Positions 16,618 through 25,487 of a DNA stretch of 37,992 nucleotides are shown piece after piece (the stretch's first letter is position 1; every line of letters begins with the position of its first letter). The DNA lies in contig NZ_CAXBCK010000037.1 of assembly GCF_963974425.1 (NCBI RefSeq), forward strand, positions 1 to 37,992. The letters run 5' to 3'. Source of the DNA: Marixanthomonas sp963974425. GTDB taxonomy: Bacteria > Bacteroidota > Bacteroidia > Flavobacteriales > Flavobacteriaceae. Made by a program: the position numbers and the translations under genes. Below the pieces are notes generated by a model. That model saw only the letters and a program-made list of their open reading frames with translations. It was not told where the DNA came from and ran no database searches.

Positions 16618-16961
16618 TTATAATAACAGACGAATGTATCAATTGTGGTGCTTGTGAGCCGGAATGTCCTAATACTGCTATTTACGAAGGAGCAGACGAT
16701 TGGCGTTATGCAGATGGTACCGATCTTGAAGGCAATGTAGTGTTGCCTAACGGAAAAGAAGTAGATGCGAACGAAACGCAAGAGCCCGTTAGCGATGAAC
16801 TTTATTATATAGTGGCTGATAAATGTACCGAGTGTAAAGGGTTTCATGATGAGCCACAATGTGCTGCAGTATGCCCTGTAGACTGTTGTGTGCCTGATGA
16901 AGACAACGTAGAAAGTGATGAAGAGCTACTAGGAAAACAGAGTTTTATGCATCACGAATAA
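16611..16961 (+). CDS. 4Fe-4S dicluster ferredoxin
   Basis: A 116-residue ferredoxin starting at the ATG at 16611. An in-frame opening at 16584 lies over the promoter and is not used. The first cluster has Cys9, 12, 15 and 19 (CxxCxxCxxxCP). The second has Cys72, 75, 84 and 88 with an eight-residue gap inside the motif, plus Cys92 and Cys93. The insert between clusters (about 22-68) carries GADDWRYADGTDLEGN. It belongs to the bacterial two-4Fe-4S ferredoxin type with a long second loop, as in alpha-proteobacterial FdxA-like proteins. It carries electrons in the cytoplasm; the partner is unknown. It is divergent from the acyl-CoA reductase. Confidence 0.92.
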   Translation: MAIIITDECINCGACEPECPNTAIYEGADDWRYADGTDLEGNVVLPNGKEVDANETQEPVSDELYYIVADKCTECKGFHDEPQCAAVCPVDCCVPDEDNVESDEELLGKQSFMHHE

Positions 16962-16984
16962 CAACTACAAGATACATACAAAAT

Positions 16985-17017
16985 AAAAATGCCTGCAAAT
17001 CAATTGCAGGCATTTTT
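16985..17017. terminator. Bidirectional perfect-stem terminator
   Basis: Arms AAAAATGCCTGCAA (16985-16998) and TTGCAGGCATTTTT (17004-17017), fully complementary over 14 bases with loop ATCAA. It lies between the convergent ferredoxin (ends 16961) and secreted-protein gene (ends 17035) and serves both. Confidence 0.88.
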
Positions 17018-17034
17018 CATTATAGTAGTTTGTA

Positions 17035-17556
17035 TTATTGACCTACTTTATAGATGTTTTTTACGACTACATCGTTTTTAGCGTCGTACTTTTCTACTAC
17101 AAAATCGCCATTGGTATTAAAATATCCAAACGATTCTTCTCCGTCTTGCGACATAATGTAATAACCGTTTTGAGAAGAAGGCTTAATAATCGCATATTCC
17201 TTGTGAGTAGCTTGGTCCTGAACGGTCATCAAACGGTAGCCGTCTTTATCTTTTTGATTTATAAACTTATAGCGGTTGCCTTCATACCCATAACTTACAT
17301 CTGTTTTAACCTTAGGATCTTTCATAACGCTTGTAAAATTAGTCTTATCTGCCGACTCATTTTTCAATTCCAACGCCTGATCTTTGGTTTTCTTTACTTT
17401 TTTTGTTTTTACATCAACTTTTTGATTAACCCCTTCATTGAATTTAACATAGGTCTTGGTTGTGGTGGTTTCGGTTTCTTCGTTTTTGTTTTTGTTGTCT
17501 TGTGCGAAACCAGTTGTAAAAGCTGCTAACGTGAAAACCATAAGTATCTTTTTCAT
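17035..17556 (-). CDS. Small secreted protein, unknown function
   Basis: A 173-residue protein. A signal peptide covers residues 1-18 (MKKILMVFTLAAFTTGFA, with probable cleavage before QDN). A very Lys/Thr/Glu-rich linker follows, and a C-terminal domain with Tyr-rich beta-like repeats (GYEGNRYKFINQKDKDGYRL, then NGYYIMSQDGEESFGYFNTNGDF). I do not recognise the family. The linker residues 30-63 recall those of the second secreted protein at 19453-19929, but the C-terminal halves differ. A perfect terminator lies 18 bases beyond its stop. Upstream (17557-17741, 185 bases) there is no clear TAnnTTTG box in either direction. Confidence 0.7.
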   Translation of the reverse strand: MKKILMVFTLAAFTTGFAQDNKNKNEETETTTTKTYVKFNEGVNQKVDVKTKKVKKTKDQALELKNESADKTNFTSVMKDPKVKTDVSYGYEGNRYKFINQKDKDGYRLMTVQDQATHKEYAIIKPSSQNGYYIMSQDGEESFGYFNTNGDFVVEKYDAKNDVVVKNIYKVGQ

Positions 17557-17741
17557 AAGTAGAAGTGTTTAGTTATAAGTGTTTTGTTTAAAGTTAATTT
17601 TAAAAATAAAGGCTGTAAATGTTAATTACCGAAAATAGAATGATAATAATTTGCCAATTTTTTTTGTATAAATCCGCTTACTATTAAAATTATCTTAAAT
17701 TAAAAGGAATATACTATTTTTATATAAGTAAACTTGAATTT

Positions 17742-18602
17742 ATGCCAATTTGGTTACATATACTTATAATTATTCTTTTGGTGTATATAGTTGTAAGTGT
17801 ACTACTTTATTACCTTCAAGATTATTTTTTGTTTCAACCTGAAAAGTTACCTAAGGATTTTCAGTTTTTATATGAAAACCAGGTGGTTAAAGAGTACAAT
17901 TTAAAAACAAGGGATGGAGCAGTTATTAACGGACTTCACTTTAAAGTTGACAATCCTAAAGGAGTTGTGCTGTATTTAAAAGGGAATTCAAAAAGTATAA
18001 AAGGGTGGGGGAAGTATGCGGTTGATTTTACGAGCCAACAATACGATGTAATTATGGTAGATTACCGCGGTTTTGGGAAAAGCATAGGGAAAAGGTCTCA
18101 AAAAGCTATTAAGCGCGATTTGCAATACGCTTATGATAAAATAAGTAAGATTGTTTCAGAAAAAAATATCATACTTTATGGGCGTTCATTGGGGTCTGGT
18201 TTTGCCACCAAGCTAGCGTCTATGAACAACCCCAAGTTATTGATACTCGACGCACCTTATTATAGTTTAACCAAGGTCACGGGGCGTTATATGCCGTTTA
18301 TGCCACTTTCTATTATTCTGAAATATCCCATGCCAACTTATAAATGGCTTAAATATGTGGAATGTCCTATACATATAATCCATGGTACAAACGATAAACT
18401 AATACCTTTTAAAAGTAGTGTGAAGCTCTCTAAAATAAAACCTAAAAAAACCACCCTTTATCCTATTATTGATGGTGGTCATAAAAATATGAATACTTTT
18501 AAGTCTTATCATCAAACTCTATATCGCATCCTTGATCCTAAAAAAAGAACTATCGACTATTCTGCGACTAGTCTAAAAGTTGAACACACAGCAAAAAAGT
18601 AA
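17742..18602 (+). CDS. Membrane-anchored alpha/beta hydrolase, paralogue A
   Basis: A 286-residue protein. An N-terminal membrane anchor covers about 3-26 (WLHILIIILLVYIVVSVLLYYL). An alpha/beta hydrolase domain follows, with GRSLG at 147-151 (Ser149 nucleophile), Asp218 (HGTND) and His247 (GGHKN) as the probable triad. The usual oxyanion HG motif after the third strand is replaced: YLKGNSKSIKGWG has Lys80-Gly81 where the paralogue has YFHGNAG. The substrate is unknown; similar proteins belong to the BEM46/ABHD13-like group. It ends one base before the ATG of its tandem paralogue, so both share a transcript and probably arose by duplication. Confidence 0.85.
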   Translation: MPIWLHILIIILLVYIVVSVLLYYLQDYFLFQPEKLPKDFQFLYENQVVKEYNLKTRDGAVINGLHFKVDNPKGVVLYLKGNSKSIKGWGKYAVDFTSQQYDVIMVDYRGFGKSIGKRSQKAIKRDLQYAYDKISKIVSEKNIILYGRSLGSGFATKLASMNNPKLLILDAPYYSLTKVTGRYMPFMPLSIILKYPMPTYKWLKYVECPIHIIHGTNDKLIPFKSSVKLSKIKPKKTTLYPIIDGGHKNMNTFKSYHQTLYRILDPKKRTIDYSATSLKVEHTAKK

Positions 18603-18603
18603 T

Positions 18604-19401
18604 ATGCGAACATTTTTAAAGGGATTATTAATTGTATTTTCGGGCTACATTATAATCATATTTGGGATGTACCTATTACAGGAAAAGTTGATTTTTTTAC
18701 CTACCGAACTGCCACATGAGCATACCTATACCTTTGAGCAACCCTTCACTGAATTTTTTTTGGAGGCTGAAGACGGAGCCCGTCTCAATGCCTTGCATTT
18801 TGAAGTAGAGAACTCCAAAGGTGTAATCTTATACTTTCACGGAAACGCCGGCAACTTAGATCGATGGGGCGAAATAGCTTCTTTTTTCACACAGTTTGAC
18901 TATGATGTTGTGGTGATGGATTATCGTACGTATGGTAAGAGCAGCGGGAAACTTTCGGAAAAGTCACTTTATAATGATGCTCAATTATTCTACAATTACC
19001 TTTCAAAGCGTTATTCAGAAGACAAAATTTCGGTTTATGGTAGGTCGCTAGGCACCACTTTTGCTGCCTATGTGGCATCTGTAAATCAACCTAAAAAATT
19101 AATCTTAGAGACTCCTTTTTACAATATGGCAGATGTTGCCAAAAAACGGTTTCCTTTTTTGCCAGTTAAACAATTGCTTAAATATCAGTTCTTGACAAAT
19201 ACATTTATAGATAATATAAATTGTTCTATAGTAATTTTTCATGGTACCGATGATAGCATTGTACCCTACGCATCTGGTAAAAAGCTATCTGAAAAAGTGC
19301 TAAAGGAAAACCTTAATTTTATTACAATTTCAGAAGGTAACCACAATAACCTCATTGATTTTGAGGAATATAGGAAAGCGATAGCAAAAGTTTTTCAATA
19401 A
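18604..19401 (+). CDS. Membrane-anchored alpha/beta hydrolase, paralogue B
   Basis: A 265-residue protein starting at the ATG at 18604. An earlier in-frame opening at 18580 overlaps the upstream gene and adds no conserved sequence. The N-terminal anchor covers about 6-25. The hydrolase core has the intact oxyanion region FHGNAGNLDRWGE (His79-Gly80), Ser148 in GRSLG, Asp217 in HGTDD and His247 in GNHNN. The domain resembles the BEM46-like group of membrane-tethered hydrolases; the substrate is unknown. It lies directly behind paralogue A with a one-base gap, and a GC-rich terminator at 19403-19426 closes the unit. Confidence 0.87.
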   Translation: MRTFLKGLLIVFSGYIIIIFGMYLLQEKLIFLPTELPHEHTYTFEQPFTEFFLEAEDGARLNALHFEVENSKGVILYFHGNAGNLDRWGEIASFFTQFDYDVVVMDYRTYGKSSGKLSEKSLYNDAQLFYNYLSKRYSEDKISVYGRSLGTTFAAYVASVNQPKKLILETPFYNMADVAKKRFPFLPVKQLLKYQFLTNTFIDNINCSIVIFHGTDDSIVPYASGKKLSEKVLKENLNFITISEGNHNNLIDFEEYRKAIAKVFQ

Positions 19402-19402
19402 A

Positions 19403-19426
19403 AAACCCCGGCTTTTACCGGGGTTT
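19403..19426. terminator. Terminator between convergent genes
   Basis: AAACCCCGG (19403-19411) and CCGGGGTTT (19418-19426), a perfect nine-base stem with loop CTTTTA. It immediately follows the hydrolase stop and lies 27 bases before the end of the convergent gene, so it can act both ways. Confidence 0.82.
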
Positions 19427-19452
19427 AACTTGTTTTCTATGCTATAAAGTTG

Positions 19453-19929
19453 TTAATCATCTTTTTTAAGCCTTGACATACCTTCTGGTCTACTTTCTAA
19501 TTCCATACGGCGCTTTTCAAGCTTTTTTTGCATTTCCATCTTTTTTTCTTGAAGCATTTGGCGTTCTTTTTCTGCTTTTGCTTTTTGAGCAGCGATGGAG
19601 GCTTTTAGTTCTTCACTTTTCCTATTCATATTTTCCTGCATTTTCTCTGCATTTCCAGCATCAATAGAAACGTTGTCTGCAACTACTTTTTCAGTGTTGT
19701 CAGATTTTGAAGTAACAACTTTAGAGTTTTGATCTTCCTCAGTAGTTCCTTCCACCTTTACAACTTCATTATCCTCTTTTACTTCTTGAACCACTTTCGT
19801 GTCAACTTTTGTGTCTTTTACTGTTACTTTCTTAGTAACTGTTTCTTTTTGAACATTTTTGTTTTCTTGTGCGTTAACAGAAAATGTAACAAATAAAACA
19901 GTTATAATTGAATACAATACTTTTTTCAT
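19453..19929 (-). CDS. Small secreted, highly charged protein
   Basis: A 158-residue protein. A signal peptide covers about 1-20 (MKKVLYSIITVLFVTFSVNA). The rest is strongly charged: a Lys/Val/Thr-rich first half (residues 22-75) and a long predicted helical coiled coil in the second half (about 95-148: MNRKSEELKASIAAQKAKAEKE, then RQMLQEKKMEMQKKLEKRRM). I do not recognise the family; secretion to the periplasm is likely. It may bind nucleic acid or envelope polymers through charge, but nothing in the sequence proves this. The KETVTKKVTVKDTK segment recalls the linker of the secreted protein at 17035-17556. Confidence 0.68.
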   Translation of the reverse strand: MKKVLYSIITVLFVTFSVNAQENKNVQKETVTKKVTVKDTKVDTKVVQEVKEDNEVVKVEGTTEEDQNSKVVTSKSDNTEKVVADNVSIDAGNAEKMQENMNRKSEELKASIAAQKAKAEKERQMLQEKKMEMQKKLEKRRMELESRPEGMSRLKKDD

Positions 19930-20068
19930 GATATCATTGATTGTTTGGTTAATACATTGTAAATCTAGGATATAATGTGTTAAAGTAAAGATAATGGGCA
20001 GCTAAAATTTTCCCATATTTTATTTATAAAAGGGGTTGATAAATTCTTCTAATTGTCCGTTAATAGTG

Positions 20069-20076
20069 TATATTTG
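20069..20076 (+). promoter_or_regulatory. Putative -7 element TATATTTG for ychF
   Basis: TATATTTG 18 bases before the ATG at 20095. The best TTG candidate (20053-20055) is only 13 bases upstream, so the -33 box is weak. The element lies inside a longer open frame and supports the shorter start. Confidence 0.5.
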
Positions 20077-20094
20077 CGCCCAAATTATATAAAC

Positions 20095-21189
20095 ATGAAA
20101 GCAGGAATTGTAGGATTACCAAACGTAGGTAAATCAACCCTTTTTAATTGTCTATCGAATGCCAAAGCACAAAGCGCTAACTTTCCGTTTTGTACTATTG
20201 AGCCTAATATTGGTGTGGTAAACGTTCCAGATAACAGATTGGTTAAATTGGAAGAATTGGTGAATCCACAACGAGTACTGCCAGCAACTGTTGAAATAGT
20301 TGATATTGCCGGTTTGGTAAAAGGAGCCAGCAAAGGTGAAGGTTTGGGGAATCAATTCTTAGGAAATATTCGAGAAACCGATGCTATTTTACACGTATTG
20401 CGTTGTTTTGACAATGATAATGTGGTTCATGTTGATGGAAATATCAATCCTGTTCGTGATAAAGAAACCATTGATATTGAATTGCAGCTGAAAGATCTTG
20501 AAACTACTGAAAAGAAACTAGATAAGGTAAAGAGAGCTGCTAGAACCGGAAATAAAGAAGCTCAGAAAGAAGAAACAGCTTTACTGAAAGTTAAAGAAGG
20601 ATTGGAAGCTGGAATTTCAGTAAGAGCTATTGAGTTGACTGATTCGGAAAGAGAAGAATTTATTGACCAAATTCAGTTTATAACAGACAAGCCTGTTTTA
20701 TACGTTTGCAATGTAGATGAAGATGCTGCGGTTTCTGGAAACGAATATGTAGAACAAGTAAGAGAAGCGGTTAAAGAAGAAAATGCTGAAGTGATTGTGT
20801 TAGCTGTAGGTACCGAAGCTGATATTACTGAACTAGAAACTTTCGAAGAACGCCAGATGTTCTTGGAAGACTTAGGTCTAGAAGAGCCTGGTTCAGCAAA
20901 ATTGATTCGCAGTGCTTATAAATTACTAAATTTAGAAACCTATTTTACAGCAGGTGAAAAGGAAGTCCGAGCTTGGACTGTCCCAATAGGCTCTACCGCT
21001 CCACAAGCTGCAGGTGTCATCCATACCGATTTTGAAAAAGGATTTATCCGTGCTGAAGTGATTAAGTATAACGATTTTGTGATCTATGGAAGTGAAGCGA
21101 AAGTTCGTGATGCAGGAAAACTAGGAATAGAAGGGAAGGAATACATTGTTAAAGATGGAGATGTAATGCATTTTAGGTTTAATGTATAA
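20095..21189 (+). CDS. ychF: Redox-regulated ATPase YchF (Obg-like)
   Basis: A 364-residue P-loop protein of the Obg/YchF group starting at 20095. A 14-residue extension read from 20053 overlies the promoter. The P-loop is GLPNVGKST at residues 7-15. DIAGLVKGASKGEGLGNQFL forms the switch region, and NVDE occupies the place of the GTP-specific NKxD, the reason YchF prefers ATP. The coiled-coil helices follow at about 125-180, and a C-terminal TGS domain (about 280-364) ends with DGDVMHFRFNV. The family associates with ribosomes and is linked to oxidative-stress control. It is transcribed alone. A weak seven-base AT-rich inverted repeat (21177-21183 with 21193-21199) spans its stop and may end transcription. 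Confidence 0.94.
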   Translation: MKAGIVGLPNVGKSTLFNCLSNAKAQSANFPFCTIEPNIGVVNVPDNRLVKLEELVNPQRVLPATVEIVDIAGLVKGASKGEGLGNQFLGNIRETDAILHVLRCFDNDNVVHVDGNINPVRDKETIDIELQLKDLETTEKKLDKVKRAARTGNKEAQKEETALLKVKEGLEAGISVRAIELTDSEREEFIDQIQFITDKPVLYVCNVDEDAAVSGNEYVEQVREAVKEENAEVIVLAVGTEADITELETFEERQMFLEDLGLEEPGSAKLIRSAYKLLNLETYFTAGEKEVRAWTVPIGSTAPQAAGVIHTDFEKGFIRAEVIKYNDFVIYGSEAKVRDAGKLGIEGKEYIVKDGDVMHFRFNV

Positions 21190-21203
21190 AAGATTAAACT
21201 TTT

Positions 21204-22025
21204 CTAAAACGTCACTTGAATCCCAATACCTCTATAGACATCTCCAGTGGCAGACATTCCAGCGCTTGGGACTACTTCAATAACACTGTCATTTGTTTTG
21301 TGTAATTCTGGTACAAAATATCCAGTAATTGCCCCAAGACCATAGCCCAAAAGAGCATCTGTTAAAAAATGTTGTCCAGCTTTAATTCTAAAATATCCGA
21401 CAGCAGCAGGTATTGTGGCCGCTCCAGCCCAAACCCAAACTTTTGCGGGGCTATCCGGATTAAAATCGCTATACACTTTTGCTGCAAAAAAGGTAGCAGT
21501 TGCTGCTGCTGCAATGTGACCCGAATAAAAAGATCGCTGACCATTGTTAATTAGTCTTCTTTCTAGGGAAACATTCTCATTATATACATATGGGCGAGAC
21601 CTATTTACTAAACCAGCGGTAACTGTATATAAACCAGCTGTAGTGGAGAGGCTTTCTAAATACAAACCTAGTATTTGTGCGGTATGTTCGTTTACATTAT
21701 CATCAAAAAGTAGTACAAAAGGAGATGCAAAAGACATAGCAAAAGGTATGTTACTTTGTCCAATAGCAGCCTCCGAATTATAACCTACAGCCCATTTATC
21801 AATAAAATTGATATCATCTTGGTTGTCAACTTCTCGTTGCAGTTCTGCTTCAGTGAGATCATCTTTTCCAATAATTAATGAATATCCTGTAACAGTTGTT
21901 CCTAATGCAGCACCAGTCCAAATTCCATCACGAACCCAATCCCATTCATAAGGAGAGTCTTTCGTTTGTGAAAAGGTTGTAAAACTGATCAATATTAACA
22001 GTAGAGTAGTTGCGGTTTTTTTCAT
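21204..22025 (-). CDS. PAP2-superfamily membrane phosphatase
   Basis: A 273-residue protein starting at the ATG at 22023-22025; the earlier in-frame start at 22073 adds no signal-like sequence. A signal peptide covers about 1-20 (MKKTATTLLLILISFTTFSQ). The PAP2 motifs are LVNRSRPY (motif 1), QRSFYSGH (motif 2, with its Ser-Gly-His) and FRIKAGQHFLTD (motif 3, with the catalytic His and Asp). The motif-1 lysine seven residues before the RP pair is Ala here, so activity may be changed. Hydrophobic helices lie around the motifs. The substrate could be a lipid phosphate or undecaprenyl pyrophosphate, but no neighbour points to one. Confidence 0.82.
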   Translation of the reverse strand: MKKTATTLLLILISFTTFSQTKDSPYEWDWVRDGIWTGAALGTTVTGYSLIIGKDDLTEAELQREVDNQDDINFIDKWAVGYNSEAAIGQSNIPFAMSFASPFVLLFDDNVNEHTAQILGLYLESLSTTAGLYTVTAGLVNRSRPYVYNENVSLERRLINNGQRSFYSGHIAAAATATFFAAKVYSDFNPDSPAKVWVWAGAATIPAAVGYFRIKAGQHFLTDALLGYGLGAITGYFVPELHKTNDSVIEVVPSAGMSATGDVYRGIGIQVTF

Positions 22026-22172
22026 AATTATTAAATATATATTATAATAAAACAACCTGTTTTCTTTTAACATTTTGTTAAATGGATTTTATAAAACTAT
22101 TCAGAAATTTTTGCCAAATAATAGCGGTGCAATGATTTTATTAAGATTTTCTACTGCAAATTAGAAATTTAT

Positions 22173-22463
22173 TTATTCGTAAAGTTTTAATCTATTTTTT
22201 AATTGAAACAGCTCGGTTTTCATCATGCGCATTCGTTTTACTAGGTTGTTCAAGGCATCAATTCCTTCTAGGTTAATACCAAGCTCTTTGTGCAGCCGAA
22301 ACATACGTTCTATTTCAGTTATGTCATCTTCGGCAATTTCAGGCTCGTTTTTGGTTACCTTAACTTTAATAAAACCGTATTGCTCTAAAGATTGAATAAA
22401 ATCACGATCTATATTCGTCTGTTTGCAATACGTGCTTACTTGTATATATTTAGAATGTGCCAT
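22173..22463 (-). CDS. cbpM: Chaperone modulator CbpM-like protein
   Basis: A 96-residue helical protein related to the MerR-like CbpM/YccV group. The segment YIQVSTYCKQTNIDRDFIQSLEQYG is the N-terminal helix-turn-helix-like part. The second half (IERMFRLHKELGINLEGIDALNNLVKRMR) is the coiled-coil that pairs with a J-domain protein. In E. coli CbpM blocks CbpA. The gene starts 2 bases after the cbpA-like stop, so they are translated together, as expected for the pair. Downstream (22026-22172) no clear -7 box is seen for the PAP2 gene. Confidence 0.85.
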   Translation of the reverse strand: MAHSKYIQVSTYCKQTNIDRDFIQSLEQYGFIKVKVTKNEPEIAEDDITEIERMFRLHKELGINLEGIDALNNLVKRMRMMKTELFQLKNRLKLYE

Positions 22464-22465
22464 AA

Positions 22466-23380
22466 TTAACGTAATTTAGAAAGTTTGGTGAAGAGTTCTT
22501 TTTCTTCTTCAGAAAGGTTTTTAGGAAGCGTAACTTTATAAGTGATAAATAGATCGCCAAATGCCCCCTCATTTTTATACACCGGCATTCCTTTTTCTTT
22601 CAGTTTTACCTTGGTTCCGGTTTGGGTTTCGGGTTTGATAGTCAATTTTACTTTTCCCGTTAACGTATCAACAGTTTCTTTTCCTCCCAACAGTGCGGTG
22701 TACAAATCAATTTCATGAGTTTGATATAAATTTTTACCAACTCGTTTAAACTGAGTATTGTTAATAATTTCGAATGTAATGTAAAGATCGCCTTTGGGAC
22801 CGCCACCAGCACCTTCTCCGCCATAACCTTTAATTTTAATTGATTGTCCGTCTTCAACTCCAACGGGTATGGTTAAGCGTATTTTCTTTTCGCCTAGGTT
22901 TATGGTTTGTTTTTGTGAAGTCAATATATCGGTAAGATTAAGGCGTAGAGTCGCGTTAAAATCTTGTCCTTTAAATTGGGCGTGGGTGCGTTGTCTTCCA
23001 CCTGAAAAACCTCCTCCACCAAACATGGATTCAAAAAAGTCTGAAAATTGACTGTCATCAAAATTTCCGCCCCGTGAAGTGTAGGTGCGTTGTTGGCTAC
23101 CACCAAAACCGCCAGAAGCTTGTTGTTTGCGTTGCGCTTCTTCATACGCATCAGCGTGCTCCCAATCTTTACCGTATTTGTCGTATTTCTTTCGTTTTTC
23201 AGGATCACTTAAAACCGCATTCGCTTCATTTATACGTTGAAACTTTTGCTGCGCTTCTTTATCATCCGGATTTATGTCGGGGTGATACTTACGCGCCAAC
23301 TTACGATATGCTTTCTTTATTTCGGCTGCAGTTGTACCTTTGCTAAGCCCCAAAATTTTATAGTAATCAATAAATTCCAT
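22466..23380 (-). CDS. cbpA: J-domain co-chaperone CbpA-like (DnaJ C-terminal type)
   Basis: A 304-residue protein. The J domain covers about 1-70, with the HPD motif in RKYHPDINPDD at residues 33-35. A Gly/Phe/Ser-rich linker (about 90-130, GGFGGSQQ and GGGGFSGG) follows, and two DnaJ C-terminal beta domains lie at about 135-300. It lacks the zinc-finger cysteines of DnaJ proper, so it is a class II J protein that works with DnaK, like CbpA. It is coupled to the CbpM-like modulator. It is divergent from parE across 238 bases (23381-23618), where no perfect TAnnTTTG box is seen; TATATTTA at 23591-23598 is the nearest form for parE. Confidence 0.88.
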   Translation of the reverse strand: MEFIDYYKILGLSKGTTAAEIKKAYRKLARKYHPDINPDDKEAQQKFQRINEANAVLSDPEKRKKYDKYGKDWEHADAYEEAQRKQQASGGFGGSQQRTYTSRGGNFDDSQFSDFFESMFGGGGFSGGRQRTHAQFKGQDFNATLRLNLTDILTSQKQTINLGEKKIRLTIPVGVEDGQSIKIKGYGGEGAGGGPKGDLYITFEIINNTQFKRVGKNLYQTHEIDLYTALLGGKETVDTLTGKVKLTIKPETQTGTKVKLKEKGMPVYKNEGAFGDLFITYKVTLPKNLSEEEKELFTKLSKLR

Positions 23381-23618
23381 AGTCTGATTTCGAAATTTCT
23401 ATTAAGTTATAAAAAACAATTTAAGTCATCTAAATGAACTCGTTTTTTTGTAATAATTTTAATATTTTCGACAACGGTAACAGGGTAGTAATGTTTCAGA
23501 AATTAGCAATTCAGATTTTACTAACAATGCCGTATAAATTATTGTTAATTACTTTCGCCTTTTCAGGTTTAAAAATTGATGCTTAAACCCTATATTTAGG
23601 GCATATTCAGGAAATTTT

Positions 23619-25475
23619 ATGTCAGATACAAAATACACAGAAGATAATATTAGGTCGTTAGACTGGAAAGAGCACATCCGCATGCGTCCTGGAATGTATA
23701 TTGGAAAATTAGGTGATGGTTCGTCTCCAGATGATGGTATTTATATATTGCTTAAAGAAGTGATAGATAACTGTGTGGACGAGTTTGTAATGGGTGCTGG
23801 TAAAACTATTGAGGTGCGCATAAAAGACCAAGAAGTAAAAGTTCGGGATTACGGTCGGGGCATTCCATTAGGGAAAGTAGTCGATGTGGTTTCAAAAATG
23901 AATACTGGTGGTAAATATGATACCCGTGCTTTTAAAAAATCTGTAGGATTAAATGGGGTTGGTACCAAGGCTGTAAATGCATTATCTGCTTTTTTTAAAG
24001 TAGAATCGGTACGTGATGGACAACACAAATCGGCAGAGTTTAGCCTAGGTGAGCTTAAAAACGACCCAGAAATTGAAGATTCTGGTAAACGAAAAGGTAC
24101 TCGTATCGAATTTATACCCGATGAAGCTATTTTTAAAAACTTCAAGTACCGAAACGAATACGTAGAAAAAATGCTGAAAAACTACGTATACCTTAACCCA
24201 GGACTTACGATAGATTTTAACGGTGAAAAATTTAAATCTGAAAACGGACTTAAAGATCTTTTAGAAGATAAAATGTCCAAAGAAGACATGTTATACCCCA
24301 TTATTCATTTAAAGGGAGAAGATATTGAAGTGGCTATTACCCACAGTAAAACCCAATATAGCGAAGAGTACCACAGTTTTGTAAACGGACAGAACACCAC
24401 TCAAGGAGGTACACATCAAGCCGCTTTTAGGGAAAGTATTGTGAAGACTATTCGTGAATATTACGGTAAAAATTACGAGTCTAGCGATGTACGAAAATCA
24501 ATTGTTTCGGCAATTAGCATTAAAGTAATGGAACCTGTTTTTGAAAGCCAGACCAAAACAAAATTAGGTTCTACCGATATGGGTGGAAATTTGCCAACTG
24601 TACGCACCTACATAAATGATTTTGTAAAAAAATATTTAGATAATTACCTACATAAAAACCCAGAAGTTGCTGATGCCATTCAGCGAAAAATAATTCAAGC
24701 CGAACGGGAACGTAAGGATTTAAAGGGCATTCGAAAATTAGCGCGTGATCGTGCTAAAAAAGCCAGTCTTCATAATAAAAAGCTAAGAGACTGTAGAGTG
24801 CATTTAGGCGATATGAAAAAAGAACGCCGCCTAGAAACAACGCTTTTTATTACCGAGGGGGATTCTGCGAGTGGTAGTATTACCAAAAGTCGTGACGTGA
24901 ATACACAAGCTGTTTTTTCACTAAGAGGAAAGCCGCTCAATAGCTACAATATGAGCAAGAAGATTGTGTATGAAAATGAAGAATTTAATCTGTTGCAAGC
25001 TGCGTTGAATATAGAAGACTCAATGGAAGATCTTCGCTATAACAATATTGTAATTGCCACCGATGCCGATGTAGATGGAATGCACATTAGGTTGTTGTTA
25101 ATTACGTTTTTTCTACAGTTTTTTCCTGAATTAATAAAGCAAGGCCATTTGTACATATTGCAAACTCCATTATTTAGGGTTCGTAATAAAAAAGAAACCA
25201 TTTATTGTTATTCTCCCGAAGAAAAGAGAAACGCCCTTGAAAAATTGAAACCCAAACCTGAAACAACCCGATTTAAAGGATTGGGTGAAATTTCACCTGA
25301 TGAATTTCAACATTTTATAGGTGATAACATTCGGTTGGACCCTGTGATGTTGGACAAAGCAATGAGCATTGATGAATTGCTAAAGTTTTATATGGGCAAA
25401 AACACTCCAGATAGGCAGGAGTTCATTATTGAAAACTTAAAAGTAGAGTTGGATGAAGTTGAACCAGCATCATAA
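23619..25475 (+). CDS. parE: DNA topoisomerase IV subunit B
   Basis: A 618-residue type IIA topoisomerase ATPase subunit. The GHKL ATP site has Glu47 and Asn51 in LKEVIDNCVDEF, then VRDYGRGIP and LNGVGTKAVNALS. The transducer domain follows. The TOPRIM metal motif is EGDSASG at 413-419 and DADVDG at 482-487 (Asp482, Asp484). The C-terminal RFKGLGEISPDEF is conserved. It decatenates daughter chromosomes together with ParC. The short C-terminus and the downstream parC argue for topoisomerase IV and not gyrase. The two genes are separated by a small lipoprotein gene, and mscL follows. Confidence 0.93.
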   Translation: MSDTKYTEDNIRSLDWKEHIRMRPGMYIGKLGDGSSPDDGIYILLKEVIDNCVDEFVMGAGKTIEVRIKDQEVKVRDYGRGIPLGKVVDVVSKMNTGGKYDTRAFKKSVGLNGVGTKAVNALSAFFKVESVRDGQHKSAEFSLGELKNDPEIEDSGKRKGTRIEFIPDEAIFKNFKYRNEYVEKMLKNYVYLNPGLTIDFNGEKFKSENGLKDLLEDKMSKEDMLYPIIHLKGEDIEVAITHSKTQYSEEYHSFVNGQNTTQGGTHQAAFRESIVKTIREYYGKNYESSDVRKSIVSAISIKVMEPVFESQTKTKLGSTDMGGNLPTVRTYINDFVKKYLDNYLHKNPEVADAIQRKIIQAERERKDLKGIRKLARDRAKKASLHNKKLRDCRVHLGDMKKERRLETTLFITEGDSASGSITKSRDVNTQAVFSLRGKPLNSYNMSKKIVYENEEFNLLQAALNIEDSMEDLRYNNIVIATDADVDGMHIRLLLITFFLQFFPELIKQGHLYILQTPLFRVRNKKETIYCYSPEEKRNALEKLKPKPETTRFKGLGEISPDEFQHFIGDNIRLDPVMLDKAMSIDELLKFYMGKNTPDRQEFIIENLKVELDEVEPAS

Positions 25476-25487
25476 CAGCAACTTAAA

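Noticed and set aside
15488..16961. Bioluminescence (lux) system because of the LuxC-like reductase
   Set aside because: No luciferase or acyl-transferase or synthetase is nearby; LuxC-like reductases are common in Bacteroidota without light production.
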